This document shows, piece after piece, positions 32,836-41,748 of a stretch of DNA of 64,000 bases. The translations under genes and the position numbers were made by a program. Position 1 is the stretch's first letter. Each line of letters starts with the position of its first letter. This stretch comes from Pseudoduganella dura (GTDB lineage: Bacteria; Pseudomonadota; Gammaproteobacteria; Burkholderiales; Burkholderiaceae_D). Where the stretch lies: contig NZ_WNWM01000002.1 in NCBI RefSeq assembly GCF_009727155.1, positions 6,820,001 through 6,884,000 of the forward strand. The letters run 5' to 3'. Below the pieces are notes generated by a model. The model was given only the letters and a program-made list of their open reading frames with translations. It was not told the DNA's origin and searched no databases.

Positions 32836-32919
32836 TCGGTATTAACGAAAGCTAAACTCTTGATATTGCTCAATTATCTGCATTGCCATATCGATGTTGG
32901 ATCCGCAATTGAATGCCTT

Positions 32920-32939
32920 TTGTCACTTCCGTGTTACAA
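32920..32939. promoter_or_regulatory. Putative enhancer site 1 (TTGTAAC-N6-GTGACAA, minus orientation)
   Basis: This 20-base element, read on the minus strand, shares both 7-base ends exactly with the element at 33003-33022. It lies about 85 bases upstream of the -24 box, a usual place for a sigma-54 activator site. The activator is encoded next upstream. Confidence 0.6.
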
Positions 32940-33002
32940 CGAAATCGCGCCGCGCTGGCTCGCCGCCGCCCTTTTCACAGGGCAACGGGTACTCTAGGCG
33001 CT

Positions 33003-33022
33003 TTGTAACGCTGGTGTGACAA
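33003..33022. promoter_or_regulatory. Putative enhancer site 2 (TTGTAAC-N6-GTGACAA, plus orientation)
   Basis: The second copy of the 20-base element, in opposite orientation, is centred 83 bases from the first, close to eight turns of B-DNA. Both would face the same side of the helix. Confidence 0.6.
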
Positions 33023-33166
33023 TGCAAGGCGTGCCGAACACGCCGGCATGGCGCTGTTCGCGTTGGCGCCGTTCGCATGAACTATGTAATTCCCCGAAGT
33101 GCGGAACTTGTTTAACGCTGACAGCGCCACCGGCATGGCCGGCGGACAGCACCCGCCCACTCGGCG

Positions 33167-34543
33167 TCAGGCGCGCCGCCGCGGCGGCAGCTTGATGTCG
33201 TGCTTGGCCATCAGCCGGTACAGCGTCATGCGCGACACGCCCAGTTCCTGGGCCAGCAGCGTAATGCTCTTGCCGGCGGCCAACCCGGCCGCGATCGCCA
33301 GCCTTTCGGCCTGCACGCGGGCGCCGTTCAACGGCAGCGTGAACCCGGCACCGGCTTCGGTCAGGCCCAGGTCCTCCGGCATGATCAGGCGCCCTTCGGC
33401 CATCACCGAGGCGCGGCGCACGCGGTTGAGCAGCTCGCGCACGTTACCCGGCCAGTCGTGGGCGCGCAGCGCCGCGAGCGCCGCACGGGAAAAGCCCTTG
33501 ACGCCGGCCGCCCGCTCGCAGGCGTAGTCGTGGAAGAAGGTCTCGGCGAGCGGCTGCACGTCGTCGAGCCGCTCGCGCAGCGCCGGTACCTCGAGCGACA
33601 GCACGTTCAGGCGGTAGAACAGGTCTTCGCGAAAGGCGCCGCGTTCGACCGCCTCCTCCAGGCGCACGTTCGATGCGGCCACGATGCGCACATCCACGGC
33701 CAGCGGCCGGTTTCCGCCCAGCCGGTAGATGGTCTTTTCCTGCAAGAAGCGCAGCATGTTCGCCTGCATGTCCAGCGGCAGGTCGCCGATCTCGTCCAGG
33801 AACACCGTGCCGCCGCTGGCCGATTCGATCAGGCCGATGCGCGCCTTGCCGGCGCCCGTGAAGGCGCCGCGCTCGTTGCCGAACAGCTCCGACTGGATCA
33901 GGCCCGCCGGGATCGCCCCGCAGTTGATGGGCACGAACGGACCGGCGCGCCGCGCCGAGTTCTCGTGCACGCCGCGCGCCACCAGTTCCTTGCCGGTGCC
34001 GCTTTCGCCCCAGATCAGCACGGGTGCCTCGGCACGGGCGGCCTTCAGTGCGCGCTGGCGCAGGGCCGTGATCGCCGGGCTGTTGCCGGTCATTTTCATG
34101 CCGCCGCCACGGACGAGGCGCGGCATGGTATCGCCCAGCGCGGCGAAGCCATAGGCGTGCCCGAGGGTATGGCCGAGCCGGGCCGGATCGATGGGAAACG
34201 TGTGGTAATCGATACAGTGATCGCGGATCAGCCGCCGCCATCGCTCGTCCTGCAGGGTGTCGCCACGGCACGCCGCCACCCAGGTCACCCACGGGTGTTC
34301 GCGCAGGAAAAGGTCGATCGCTTCGGCGGGCACGGCGGCGCCCAGCTCGATGATGCCCACCAAGATCGTCCGGCTGCTCAGCAGTGTTCGCGCATGGTCG
34401 AGATCGCGTGCCGCGGACAATTCGAAATTGCGCGCGGCCATCAGTGCGGCACTTGCTTCCCAGCTTCCGGATGTGATGCCCAGAAGTTTTTTTATGAACA
34501 TTGTATCGACAGTTGAATGTTCCGCATCGCGCCCATTTCTCAT
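33167..34543 (-). CDS. Sigma-54-dependent transcriptional activator, VpsR-like
   Basis: A 458-aa activator with an N-terminal atypical receiver-like domain (about 1-140) of the VpsR kind that lacks an obvious phospho-Asp pocket, an AAA+ domain with Walker A GESGTGKE, the sigma-54 contact loop GAFTGA, Walker B in VFLDEIGDLP and a C-terminal Fis-type helix-turn-helix (SITLLAQELGVSRMTLYRLM). VpsR proteins control matrix genes in response to c-di-GMP, and several c-di-GMP enzymes are encoded in this window. It lies directly upstream of, and parallel to, the Fap-like operon and most likely activates it. The start is uncertain: the ATG at 34501 is an alternative and neither has a clear ribosome binding site. 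Confidence 0.85.
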   Translation of the reverse strand: MRNGRDAEHSTVDTMFIKKLLGITSGSWEASAALMAARNFELSAARDLDHARTLLSSRTILVGIIELGAAVPAEAIDLFLREHPWVTWVAACRGDTLQDERWRRLIRDHCIDYHTFPIDPARLGHTLGHAYGFAALGDTMPRLVRGGGMKMTGNSPAITALRQRALKAARAEAPVLIWGESGTGKELVARGVHENSARRAGPFVPINCGAIPAGLIQSELFGNERGAFTGAGKARIGLIESASGGTVFLDEIGDLPLDMQANMLRFLQEKTIYRLGGNRPLAVDVRIVAASNVRLEEAVERGAFREDLFYRLNVLSLEVPALRERLDDVQPLAETFFHDYACERAAGVKGFSRAALAALRAHDWPGNVRELLNRVRRASVMAEGRLIMPEDLGLTEAGAGFTLPLNGARVQAERLAIAAGLAAGKSITLLAQELGVSRMTLYRLMAKHDIKLPPRRRA

Positions 34544-34966
34544 GGTTGAGCGTCGAACCCTGAAGCCGTGTTCACCCGCACGCGGACGAACCAATCAATT
34601 GCGCAAATCCCTCAACTACTCATTAATGAACCAACTATCAATTTTAAATACGAATCAACAGTGAATATTCGGCACTATAGGCCAGCGTCCGCAAAGGCGC
34701 CAATATTGATAAGAAAATACACCGCCGCGTCTTAACATTCGCTGCAACAGTCGACGGCGCACCACAAGCGGGGGCGCAAGGCGTGGACCGGATCGAGCGG
34801 ATGCAGGTATATACGCGGCGGGAATGGATTTGGATGCAGGCTTCAGCGAAAAAAGCTCGCTGGCAGTAGATGGCGGATGTTGCTGCCGGTAATGTGCGAG
34901 AGACTTTCGCGCGGCAGGATCGCGGGAAGGCCTGATTGCGCCTCGCAAGCGGGGGCCGCGGACGTG
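34544..34966. other. Intergenic region upstream of the activator gene
   Basis: The first ~180 bases (to about 34730) are A/T-rich with several promoter-like boxes and probably drive the activator gene. The rest is ordinary high-GC sequence in which I see no gene. Confidence 0.4.
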
Positions 34967-34995
34967 AAAAGGCCCGACGCATGACGCGCCGGGCC
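34967..34995 (-). terminator. Rho-independent terminator after the YsnF/AvaK operon
   Basis: The minus strand has a 10-bp stem GGCCCGGCGC/GCGTCGGGCC with one G-U pair, a short loop and TTTT, about 65 bases after the stop at 35058. Confidence 0.75.
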
Positions 34996-35057
34996 CGGAT
35001 GCCGGCGGCGGGCAATTACGCCTGCCGCCGCCGGCGGTGATGTTTCAATACCGGGCG

Positions 35058-36254
35058 TTATTGCGTAATGCGTTCCCAGCCGTGGCGAACCGCCGACTTG
35101 ACCTTGTCCCAGGTCGACTGCGGATAGCGGCTTTCCCAGCTGGTGCGCAGGCCGCTCTCGGAATCGTCCCACGAGCGGCTGCTGTAGCCCTCGGTACCGC
35201 GCATCGCGGCGCCGTAGCGGTAGGCAGGCGCGTAATCGTCATACGTGCCGCCGGCCGTGGAGAAATTGCTGGTCCAGTGGCTGCGGTAGTAATCCTCGTC
35301 ATCGGTGCTGCCCAGCTGTTCCACGTCCACTTCGGTGTGGCGCACGGTGTCCGTGATCTGGTCGGTGCGCTGGGTGACTTCCTTGCCGACGAGCACTTCC
35401 TCGACCACGCGGGCCGTCTTCTGGACCACGGCTTCTTCGGCGCTTTCACGCAGCTCGAACGAGGTTTCCTGGAATGCACCTACCTGCGAAGGATCGACCG
35501 AGCGGTCCACCGGGCGGCGTTCCACGTTCACGTGTTCCTCGCGCAGGCTCACGCTTTCATGCACCGGCGTTTCCACCGTGCGCTGGTAGATGCGCACGCC
35601 GCCGCGCTGCACGGTACGCTTGCCCACTTTCAGTTCTTCCTGGATCACGGGGATCACCTGCGATTCGGTCTCGGCGCGCTGCAGCGTGCCGGAGTCGCCG
35701 TAACCCTGCAGCGAACCCTGCGTGCCGGACGCGGACGTCACCGCCGAGCCGGACAGCGAACCGCCCTGCAGGCTGCCGCCCTGCACGCTACCGCTTTGCT
35801 GCGAGGCCGACAGCAGCGCGCCGCCGCTGCTGCTGCGCGCGCTGGCAGGATTCCAGCCGCCCGCTTCCCACTGCGAGCGATGCTCGTCGATATCGATCGG
35901 GCCGAAGCGTTCGACGATATCGGCGGCGCGTTCCACGTCGTCCTGCGACGCGGTTTCCACGGTCAGCACCACGTTGCCGCGGTTGACCGCTTCGCCGTAG
36001 ACCACGCGGTCGTCATCGTCGTCGCCAAACATGTTGCCGAAGAAGTTCTTGATGCTGTCGCCCAGCGACTGCTCGCCCGTGGCGGAGCTGCCGGTGGCCG
36101 AAGTGCTGCCGGCGCCGGTGGTGCCGCTGGCGTTGGCGGTGGAGGAACTGGAAGCGTTCAGTTGAACATTGGCGATTCCGGAACCGATCAGTTCGTCGCG
36201 GGCACGCTCGGCATCAGCGCGGTTGTCGAAAACAGCTGCTAGCGTATGGCTCAT
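35058..36254 (-). CDS. YsnF/AvaK (DUF2382) domain stress protein, long form
   Basis: A 398-aa protein. An N-terminal domain of the general-stress-protein 17M type (about 1-110, with AVFDNRADAERARDEL) is interrupted by a low-complexity Ser/Thr/Gly segment. A Gly/Ser/Gln-rich linker leads to the DUF2382 domain at about 200-320, with repeated charged beta strands (RVVEEVLVGKEV). The C-terminal ~70 residues are Tyr/Ser/Trp-rich. Such proteins accompany desiccation and oxidative stress responses; biochemistry is unknown. AGGAGA precedes the ATG. It follows the short DUF2382 gene by 28 bases and ends at a clear terminator. Confidence 0.85.
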   Translation of the reverse strand: MSHTLAAVFDNRADAERARDELIGSGIANVQLNASSSSTANASGTTGAGSTSATGSSATGEQSLGDSIKNFFGNMFGDDDDDRVVYGEAVNRGNVVLTVETASQDDVERAADIVERFGPIDIDEHRSQWEAGGWNPASARSSSGGALLSASQQSGSVQGGSLQGGSLSGSAVTSASGTQGSLQGYGDSGTLQRAETESQVIPVIQEELKVGKRTVQRGGVRIYQRTVETPVHESVSLREEHVNVERRPVDRSVDPSQVGAFQETSFELRESAEEAVVQKTARVVEEVLVGKEVTQRTDQITDTVRHTEVDVEQLGSTDDEDYYRSHWTSNFSTAGGTYDDYAPAYRYGAAMRGTEGYSSRSWDDSESGLRTSWESRYPQSTWDKVKSAVRHGWERITQ

Positions 36255-36282
36255 GGTTGATTCTCCTATTCAGGTTGATTGA

Positions 36283-36705
36283 TTACGGAATGTCGTTCCG
36301 CGCGTTGTCGTCGAAGGCTTCGATCTGCACGTCTTCGACCCGCAATGGAACGGTTTCCCGATACTCCTGCTCCTTCCTTACCCTGGTGATCCGCAGCTCT
36401 TCCTTGATGCGGTATCGCTTCTCGATCACCAGGATTTCTTCCAGTACCGGCACCACCAGCACGTCGCCTTCGTAGCGGGACGGCGGCGCTTCGGCCACCA
36501 CCCGGTCGACAGCCACGCGCTGCACGTCCACTTCCTCGTGCCAGAGTCGTTCGCGAACTTCCGCGGACTCCTCGGTGACATTCTTGGTGACGCGTACGCC
36601 ACGCCCCGTGTCCACGACCCTGGTCGTGATCGCCACCTCCTCGCGGAGGATGGGTACTGCCACGGTCTGATCCGCGGCGTGCTTCGGTTCCGGTGTGCTT
36701 TCCAT
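36283..36705 (-). CDS. YsnF/AvaK (DUF2382) domain protein, short form
   Basis: A 140-aa protein consisting almost only of the DUF2382 domain, with paired motifs VPILREEVAI and VPVLEEILVIEKRY. It is highly charged, without signal peptide. It is the first gene of a two-gene operon with the long form downstream. No ribosome binding site is obvious before the ATG at 36705. Function beyond stress association is unknown. Confidence 0.85.
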   Translation of the reverse strand: MESTPEPKHAADQTVAVPILREEVAITTRVVDTGRGVRVTKNVTEESAEVRERLWHEEVDVQRVAVDRVVAEAPPSRYEGDVLVVPVLEEILVIEKRYRIKEELRITRVRKEQEYRETVPLRVEDVQIEAFDDNARNDIP

Positions 36706-36921
36706 GTAAAAAAGTCTACGTTGAAAATAAATAATGTGGCGCTACGTTGCCTATCTGCATCGATCTGACCCCGAATTTCGTCCATTTCTGCGTAGCACTC
36801 AGGGCGCACGGTAATTCCGCCAGCGTACCGCGGCTCCGGCCGCCCGCGGCGCACGCCGCAACCGCCCCACCTGCCTCGCTTGCCCTTATACTTGCGCGCT
36901 TTACCTGCTTCGAGAACACCG

Positions 36922-37200
36922 TTGGACGCTACCTATGACCCGAACAGGCTGCTCGCTGCCCTGGCCCGCGAACTGAAGATCACGACGGACAAAAAGCTTG
37001 CGAAAACCCTGGGATTCAGCGCCGGCATCATTGCCGGCCTGCGTGCCGGCCGTCTCGCCCTCACCGCCACGATGTACCTGCAGATCCAGGAAAAAAGCGG
37101 GCTGCCGCTGCCGGCCCTGCAGGCCCTTTCGGGCGACCGCCGCCGGCGCCTGCGCCCTTCCGGCTCGGCTGCGCCGGGAGCGCCGCGCACTGAACGCTGA
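36922..37200 (+). CDS. Small helix-turn-helix-like protein
   Basis: A 92-aa protein with a predicted helical DNA-binding-like core (ITTDKKLAKTLGFSAGIIAG) and an Arg/Pro-rich tail. I chose the TTG at 36922 because GAGAA lies seven bases upstream and the product then begins with ordinary soluble sequence; a longer frame starts at 36880. It is divergent from the YsnF/AvaK operon and could regulate it, but nothing in the sequence proves this. Confidence 0.55.
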   Translation: MDATYDPNRLLAALARELKITTDKKLAKTLGFSAGIIAGLRAGRLALTATMYLQIQEKSGLPLPALQALSGDRRRRLRPSGSAAPGAPRTER

Positions 37201-37312
37201 GCCGGACGCCGAGGCCCCCGCCCGGCGACGCCGGGCGTCGGGCAGCGTAAACCGGCTCCCCGCCGGCCGTCCCTTAGAATGACGGGCATCCATCAGCCAA
37301 CCATCCTTCACC

Positions 37313-39751
37313 TTGACCAACCACATCGATTTCCTTTCCGGCGGTGGAGAAATGGGCGCGCTTATGCGCCGCCACGACTGGACCGCCACGCCGCTGGGCC
37401 ACCCGTCGGGCTGGCCGCAGCCGCTCAAGACGGTGATCCGGCTGCTGTTGACGAGCAACCACCCGATGTTCGTCTGGTGGGGCGACGACCTGGTCCAGTT
37501 CTACAACGACGGCTACCGCCAGACGCTGGGCCCGGAGCGCCATCCGTCCGCCCTGGGCGCGCTGGGCCGCGAGTGCTGGGCCGAGGCCTGGCACCTGATC
37601 GGGCCCGACATCGAATCGGTGATGAGCGGCGGCACGGCCGCGTGGCACGAAGACCGCCTGGTTCCGCTGACCCGGTTCGGACGCCGCGAAGACGTGTGGT
37701 GGACCTACGGCTACAGCCCCATCGAGGATGACGGACGCGTGCGCGGCGTGCTGGTCATCTGCAACGACGTCACGCGCGAACACGTCAACCGCGAGGGGCT
37801 GCGCCAGAGCTACGACACGCTGATCGAAACCATGGACGAAGGTTTCTGCCTGCTGCAGATCCTGCGCGACGCGGCCGGCAGGCCGGTCGACTACCTGTTC
37901 GTGGAAACCAACCGGGCGTTCGCGCAGCAGACCGGGCTCGCCGAAGCCAAGGGCCGGCGCGTGCGCGAGCTGGTGCCGGCCATCGAACAGCGCTGGATCG
38001 ACGTGTATGCGGAAGTCGCCGATACCGGCGTGGCGCGCCGGTTCGTCGAGGAATCGGGCACGATGGGGCGCTGGTTCAACGTGTATGCGAGCCGCGCCGC
38101 CCACATGCGCGATGGCGTGACGCTGCTGTTTACCGATATCACCGACATCAAGCGCACCGAGGCGGCATTGATCGCCAGCGAGGCACAGTCGCGCGCGCTG
38201 GCGGCGGAAGCCCACGCGCGGCGGCAGGCGCTCGATGCGCTGCTGGCATCGGCGCCGGTGGGCATCGTGTACGCCGACGCCAACGGCGCGCTGGTGCTGG
38301 TGAACCCGATGAACCGGCAGTTGTGGGGGGACCACCCGATGTCGGCTGACCGGCGCGAGTATGGCGCCTGGAAAGGCTGGTGGGCCGACGGGCCCGCACG
38401 CAACGGACAGCCCATCGCCCTGGACGACTGGCCGCTGGTGCGCGCGCTGCGCGGCGAAACCGTCGACGGCGACCTGATCGAGATCGAGCCGTTCAACCAG
38501 CCGGGCGTGCGGCGCACTTTACTCGTGCGCGCCACCGCCATCCGCGACGACGATGGCGCCATCGTGGGCGCCGTGGCCGCCAACATGGACGTGACGGCCC
38601 AGCGGGCCGCCGAGCGCGAGCTGCGCTCGTTTGCCGACGCGCTGGCGGCCGCCAGCGAACGCAAGGACGAATTCCTGGCGATGCTGGTCCACGAACTGCG
38701 CAATCCGCTGGCGCCGATCAGCAGCGCCGCGCAGATCCTCCGGATGCCGGGCATGGCCGCGCAGCACGTGGCGCACGCGGCGGAAGTCATCGGGCGCCAG
38801 GTGCGGCACATGACGGAACTGGTCGACGACCTGCTGGACGTGTCGCGCGTGCAGCGCGGCCTCGTCGAACTCGACCAGGCACCGGTGGACATGAAAGGCG
38901 TGGTGCACGCCGCCATCGAACAGGCCCGGCCGCTGATCGAGCGCCACGGCCATTTGCTGACCACGCGGATCGGCTCGAACGATGCGCCGGTGCTGGGCGA
39001 CCGCAAGCGGCTGATCCAGGTGGTGGCGAACCTGCTGACCAACGCGGCGAAATACACCGATCCCGGCGGCGAGCTCGCCGTCACGCTGCGCGCCGGCGCG
39101 GACGAAGTGCGGCTCGAGGTGGCCGATACCGGCATCGGCATCGAGGCGGCCCTGCTGCCCCAGGTGTTCGACCTGTTCACGCAGGCCACGCGCACGCCGG
39201 ACCGCTCCCAGGGCGGCCTGGGACTGGGCCTGGCGCTGGTGCGCAGCCTGGTGGGGCTGCATGGCGGCCGGGTCGAGGCGCACAGCGACGGCATCGGCAA
39301 GGGCAGCGTGTTTACCGTCTCGCTGCCGCATCACCGAACGGCCGGCGCGGCGCCGGAGAGCGGCCTGGTCCGGGCAGCGCCGCTGGGCGCCGTGCGGCGC
39401 AGGCGTGTCCTTGTGGTCGACGACAACGTCGACGGCGCCGGCGCCATGCAGCGGCTGCTCGCCGCCGCCGGCCACGACGCGTCGGTCGTGCACGATGCCG
39501 GGGCGGCACTGGCCCTGCCGCCGTTCGACGTGTACCTGCTCGACATCGGGCTGCCGGGCATGAGCGGGCACGTGCTGGCCACGGAACTGCGCGGCCGGTC
39601 GGCCGGCGCGCCGCTGACGCTGATCGCCCTCAGCGGCTACGGCCAGCGCCAGGATATCGCCGCGTCGCTGGCCGCGGGATGCGATGCGCACGTGACCAAG
39701 CCGGCCGATATCGGGGGGTTGCTGGCGCTGATCGAGGGCAGGCAGGCTTGA
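37313..39751 (+). CDS. PAS/GAF-type hybrid histidine kinase with C-terminal receiver
   Basis: An 812-aa soluble kinase with three PAS-like sensor domains in the first ~430 residues. The first, with FVWWGDDLVQFYNDGYR, is the kind common in Oxalobacteraceae hybrid kinases. HisKA contains H460 in VHELRNP. The HATPase domain follows (about 560-680), then a receiver with the phospho-Asp in VYLLDIGLPG. The TTG start at 37313 is chosen since homologues I recall begin MTxHxDFLSGGGEMG; an internal ATG at 37352 is the alternative. The gene converges with siaD. Confidence 0.85.
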   Translation: MTNHIDFLSGGGEMGALMRRHDWTATPLGHPSGWPQPLKTVIRLLLTSNHPMFVWWGDDLVQFYNDGYRQTLGPERHPSALGALGRECWAEAWHLIGPDIESVMSGGTAAWHEDRLVPLTRFGRREDVWWTYGYSPIEDDGRVRGVLVICNDVTREHVNREGLRQSYDTLIETMDEGFCLLQILRDAAGRPVDYLFVETNRAFAQQTGLAEAKGRRVRELVPAIEQRWIDVYAEVADTGVARRFVEESGTMGRWFNVYASRAAHMRDGVTLLFTDITDIKRTEAALIASEAQSRALAAEAHARRQALDALLASAPVGIVYADANGALVLVNPMNRQLWGDHPMSADRREYGAWKGWWADGPARNGQPIALDDWPLVRALRGETVDGDLIEIEPFNQPGVRRTLLVRATAIRDDDGAIVGAVAANMDVTAQRAAERELRSFADALAAASERKDEFLAMLVHELRNPLAPISSAAQILRMPGMAAQHVAHAAEVIGRQVRHMTELVDDLLDVSRVQRGLVELDQAPVDMKGVVHAAIEQARPLIERHGHLLTTRIGSNDAPVLGDRKRLIQVVANLLTNAAKYTDPGGELAVTLRAGADEVRLEVADTGIGIEAALLPQVFDLFTQATRTPDRSQGGLGLGLALVRSLVGLHGGRVEAHSDGIGKGSVFTVSLPHHRTAGAAPESGLVRAAPLGAVRRRRVLVVDDNVDGAGAMQRLLAAAGHDASVVHDAGAALALPPFDVYLLDIGLPGMSGHVLATELRGRSAGAPLTLIALSGYGQRQDIAASLAAGCDAHVTKPADIGGLLALIEGRQA

Positions 39752-39782
39752 GGTGCGGGCTTGAGGTGCAGGCTTGACGTGC
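39744..39782. repeat. 13-bp tandem repeat over the kinase stop codon
   Basis: Three copies of a unit close to AGGCTTGAGGTGC begin in the last codons of the kinase gene and include its stop. Confidence 0.7.
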
Positions 39783-39864
39783 AGGCCTGGCAAGCGCGCA
39801 TGAGAAGCCGGCCGTGACGGGAGCCGGCGTTGACCCTCAGGGCATCCACGATACCGGTGCTCCC

Positions 39865-39892
39865 CCAGTGCCGCCACCGGTGGCGGCACTGG
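39865..39892. terminator. 28-bp perfect palindrome between convergent genes
   Basis: CCAGTGCCGCCACC followed by its exact reverse complement lies between the convergent kinase and siaD genes, 4 bases from the siaD stop. No T-run is present; a bidirectional terminator or mRNA-end stabiliser is likely. Confidence 0.55.
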
Positions 39893-39896
39893 CCGT

Positions 39897-40664
39897 TCAA
39901 CGAAGGGGTTTCACCGCGTCAAGCGCGGGTCGGCAAGCCGACGGCACCGGCGCAATGGTGCGCACGCACCCCCTGCCTTCCCGCTTGGCCCGGTACAGCG
40001 CCGCGTCGGCCTGCCCGTAGGCCGACTCGAACGCCGTGCCCCGGTCGAACCAGCCCGCGCCGAGGCTGGCCGTCACGGCCCGGTCGACGGGCGCGCGGTG
40101 CGCCAGCGCGCCGACCGCGTCGCACAGCTGCCGGGCCACCGCCACCGTGGCCTCGGGCGCGAGGCCGGGCCAGACGATCGAAAACTCCTCGCCGCCGACG
40201 CGGCCGATCGCGGCGGGCGTCGGCACGAGCGCCTTCAGGCGGTCGACGATGGCGCAGATCACGGCATCGCCGGCCGGATGGCCGAACTCGTCGTTGATGC
40301 GCTTGAAGTGGTCGATGTCCAGCACGATCAACGCGGCGGCTTCGCGTTCCAGCACCCCGGCGGCGTAATCGATCAGCGCGCCGCGATTGAGCACGCCGGT
40401 CAGCGGATCGTGGGTGGCGCGGTGCTGCAGCTGCAGCGCGAGCTGGTGCAGCTCGCGGTTCATCTGCTGCATGTCGCGCTCGGCCCGGTCGCTGCGCCCG
40501 ATCAGGCGGCGCGTCTCGCGCATCAGCCGTTCGTAGTGCGCGATCAGCTCGCCCAGCACGCGCCGGTGTCCGGCGCTGTCCGCCTCCAGGGCGAATGCCT
40601 CGCGCGCCCGCAGCAATGCCTGGAACTCGGCGGCGAACAGGTCCGGCTGGTCCGCCACCGTCAT
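39897..40664 (-). CDS. siaD: Diguanylate cyclase SiaD-like
   Basis: A 255-aa soluble protein with a helical N-terminal region (about 1-80) and a GGDEF domain whose active site reads GGEEF at 157-161, a functional variant that makes c-di-GMP. The RxxD inhibitory site expected five residues upstream is absent. The ATG overlaps the siaC stop (ATGA). In Pseudomonas aeruginosa SiaD is activated by unphosphorylated SiaC to promote aggregation; gene order here (siaA-siaB-siaC-siaD) is the same. Confidence 0.88.
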   Translation of the reverse strand: MTVADQPDLFAAEFQALLRAREAFALEADSAGHRRVLGELIAHYERLMRETRRLIGRSDRAERDMQQMNRELHQLALQLQHRATHDPLTGVLNRGALIDYAAGVLEREAAALIVLDIDHFKRINDEFGHPAGDAVICAIVDRLKALVPTPAAIGRVGGEEFSIVWPGLAPEATVAVARQLCDAVGALAHRAPVDRAVTASLGAGWFDRGTAFESAYGQADAALYRAKREGRGCVRTIAPVPSACRPALDAVKPLR

Positions 40665-41056
40665 GCCTGGCGGGCGGGCAGCACGCAGTCGACGAATTCG
40701 AGCGCGGCGAAATCGTCGCGCAGTTCCTCGCCGAATTCGAGGATCGTTTCGTCTTCCTCGTCGCGGTACCAGTGCAGGCGTACTTCGTTGCCGAAGATGG
40801 CGGCATCGTTCAGCGCGTCGAACAGGGCGAACAGCATCTTCGTGCTGGAACTGTTGAAGTAGGCCAGCGCCACGTGCACGTCGATCGACTGGCCGTCGCA
40901 CAGCGCGAGGTAGGCGCGCGCGCTGTCGATCACGGGGCCGTAGAAAGCGGCGGCGTTTTCCGGATACGATTCGCCGCGGATCGACAGGGCGTGCCGCGAG
41001 AACTCGAACGAGACTTCGGGCGAGGTGGGGGATGCGGGGAGAAAGAAGTGTTCCAT
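40661..41056 (-). CDS. siaC: SiaC-like regulatory phosphoprotein (DUF1987)
   Basis: A 131-aa partner-switch protein. The YFNSSSTK block at 66-73 corresponds to the segment phosphorylated by SiaB in Pseudomonas (Thr68 there). It binds the SiaD cyclase when unphosphorylated. I chose the ATG at 41056 because family members begin just before the PTxxTPEV-like segment; the frame is open 18 codons upstream but would overlap siaB. It overlaps siaD by four bases. Confidence 0.88.
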   Translation of the reverse strand: MEHFFLPASPTSPEVSFEFSRHALSIRGESYPENAAAFYGPVIDSARAYLALCDGQSIDVHVALAYFNSSSTKMLFALFDALNDAAIFGNEVRLHWYRDEEDETILEFGEELRDDFAALEFVDCVLPARQA

Positions 41057-41069
41057 GGTCGGTCGGGGT

Positions 41070-41696
41070 TCAGATGGTGGCGGCGATGCAGAAGACGGTG
41101 CGGCCGGCATCGTCGCTGTCGGGCAGGAACTGGAACGTCAGCGGCGCGCTGGCATCGCGCGCCATCGTCAGGAAACCGAGGCCGGCGCCCTTGCTGTCTT
41201 CCGGCGCGGCCTGCCGCAGCGCGGTGCGGTAGGCGGACTTGATCTCGTCCACCGTCATCGCGCACAGTGGCGCGATCTTGCCGCGGATCGCTTCGACGCT
41301 GGCGTTGGCCACCGGGTTGGCGCACAGCAGGTAAAACTGGTCGCCGCTGACGCCGATGCAGAACGCGCCGCCGCGGATCTGGCGGTCCGGCTGCGCCGCC
41401 GGCGTGAGCGCGTCGGCCGAGTAGTGCATGATGTTCTGGGACATTTCGACGAATGCGGAAAAGATGCGCCGGCTGGTGGGCCCGGCGGTGCCGGCCGCGT
41501 TCAGCCGCGCCTTGATGGTCTCGGCGATCGCGCTGACCACGTGCTGCGAGAAATAGCCGGCATAGAAGAAGATGACCTGGCGCTTGCTGGCGGCATGCCA
41601 GAATTCCTGGAATTGTGGGTATTGCAAGGCGGCGGCTCCCATGGCGGTGTTGTCGGGGATTTGTCCTGTGGACTGTCCGGTGGTCTGTTCGGTCAT
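41070..41696 (-). CDS. siaB: SiaB-like protein kinase
   Basis: A 208-aa kinase of the SiaB family with a divergent GHKL fold: an N-box-like helix (SQNIMHYS at about 107-114) and a glycine-containing lid (GAGLGFLTMARDA near 170-182). In the Pseudomonas pathway it phosphorylates SiaC and so turns the cyclase off. It sits 13 bases upstream of siaC and 52 bases downstream of the phosphatase gene. Confidence 0.88.
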   Translation of the reverse strand: MTEQTTGQSTGQIPDNTAMGAAALQYPQFQEFWHAASKRQVIFFYAGYFSQHVVSAIAETIKARLNAAGTAGPTSRRIFSAFVEMSQNIMHYSADALTPAAQPDRQIRGGAFCIGVSGDQFYLLCANPVANASVEAIRGKIAPLCAMTVDEIKSAYRTALRQAAPEDSKGAGLGFLTMARDASAPLTFQFLPDSDDAGRTVFCIAATI

Positions 41697-41748
41697 GCGG
41701 TTCGGTGCTGTCGTTCGTCGATCCGGCCAGGCTGCGGCCCCGGGGCGT

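Noticed and set aside
33105..33125. Third copy of the enhancer element upstream of the Fap-like operon
   Set aside because: TTGTTTAACGCTGACAG only partly matches; spacing and the right half-site differ.
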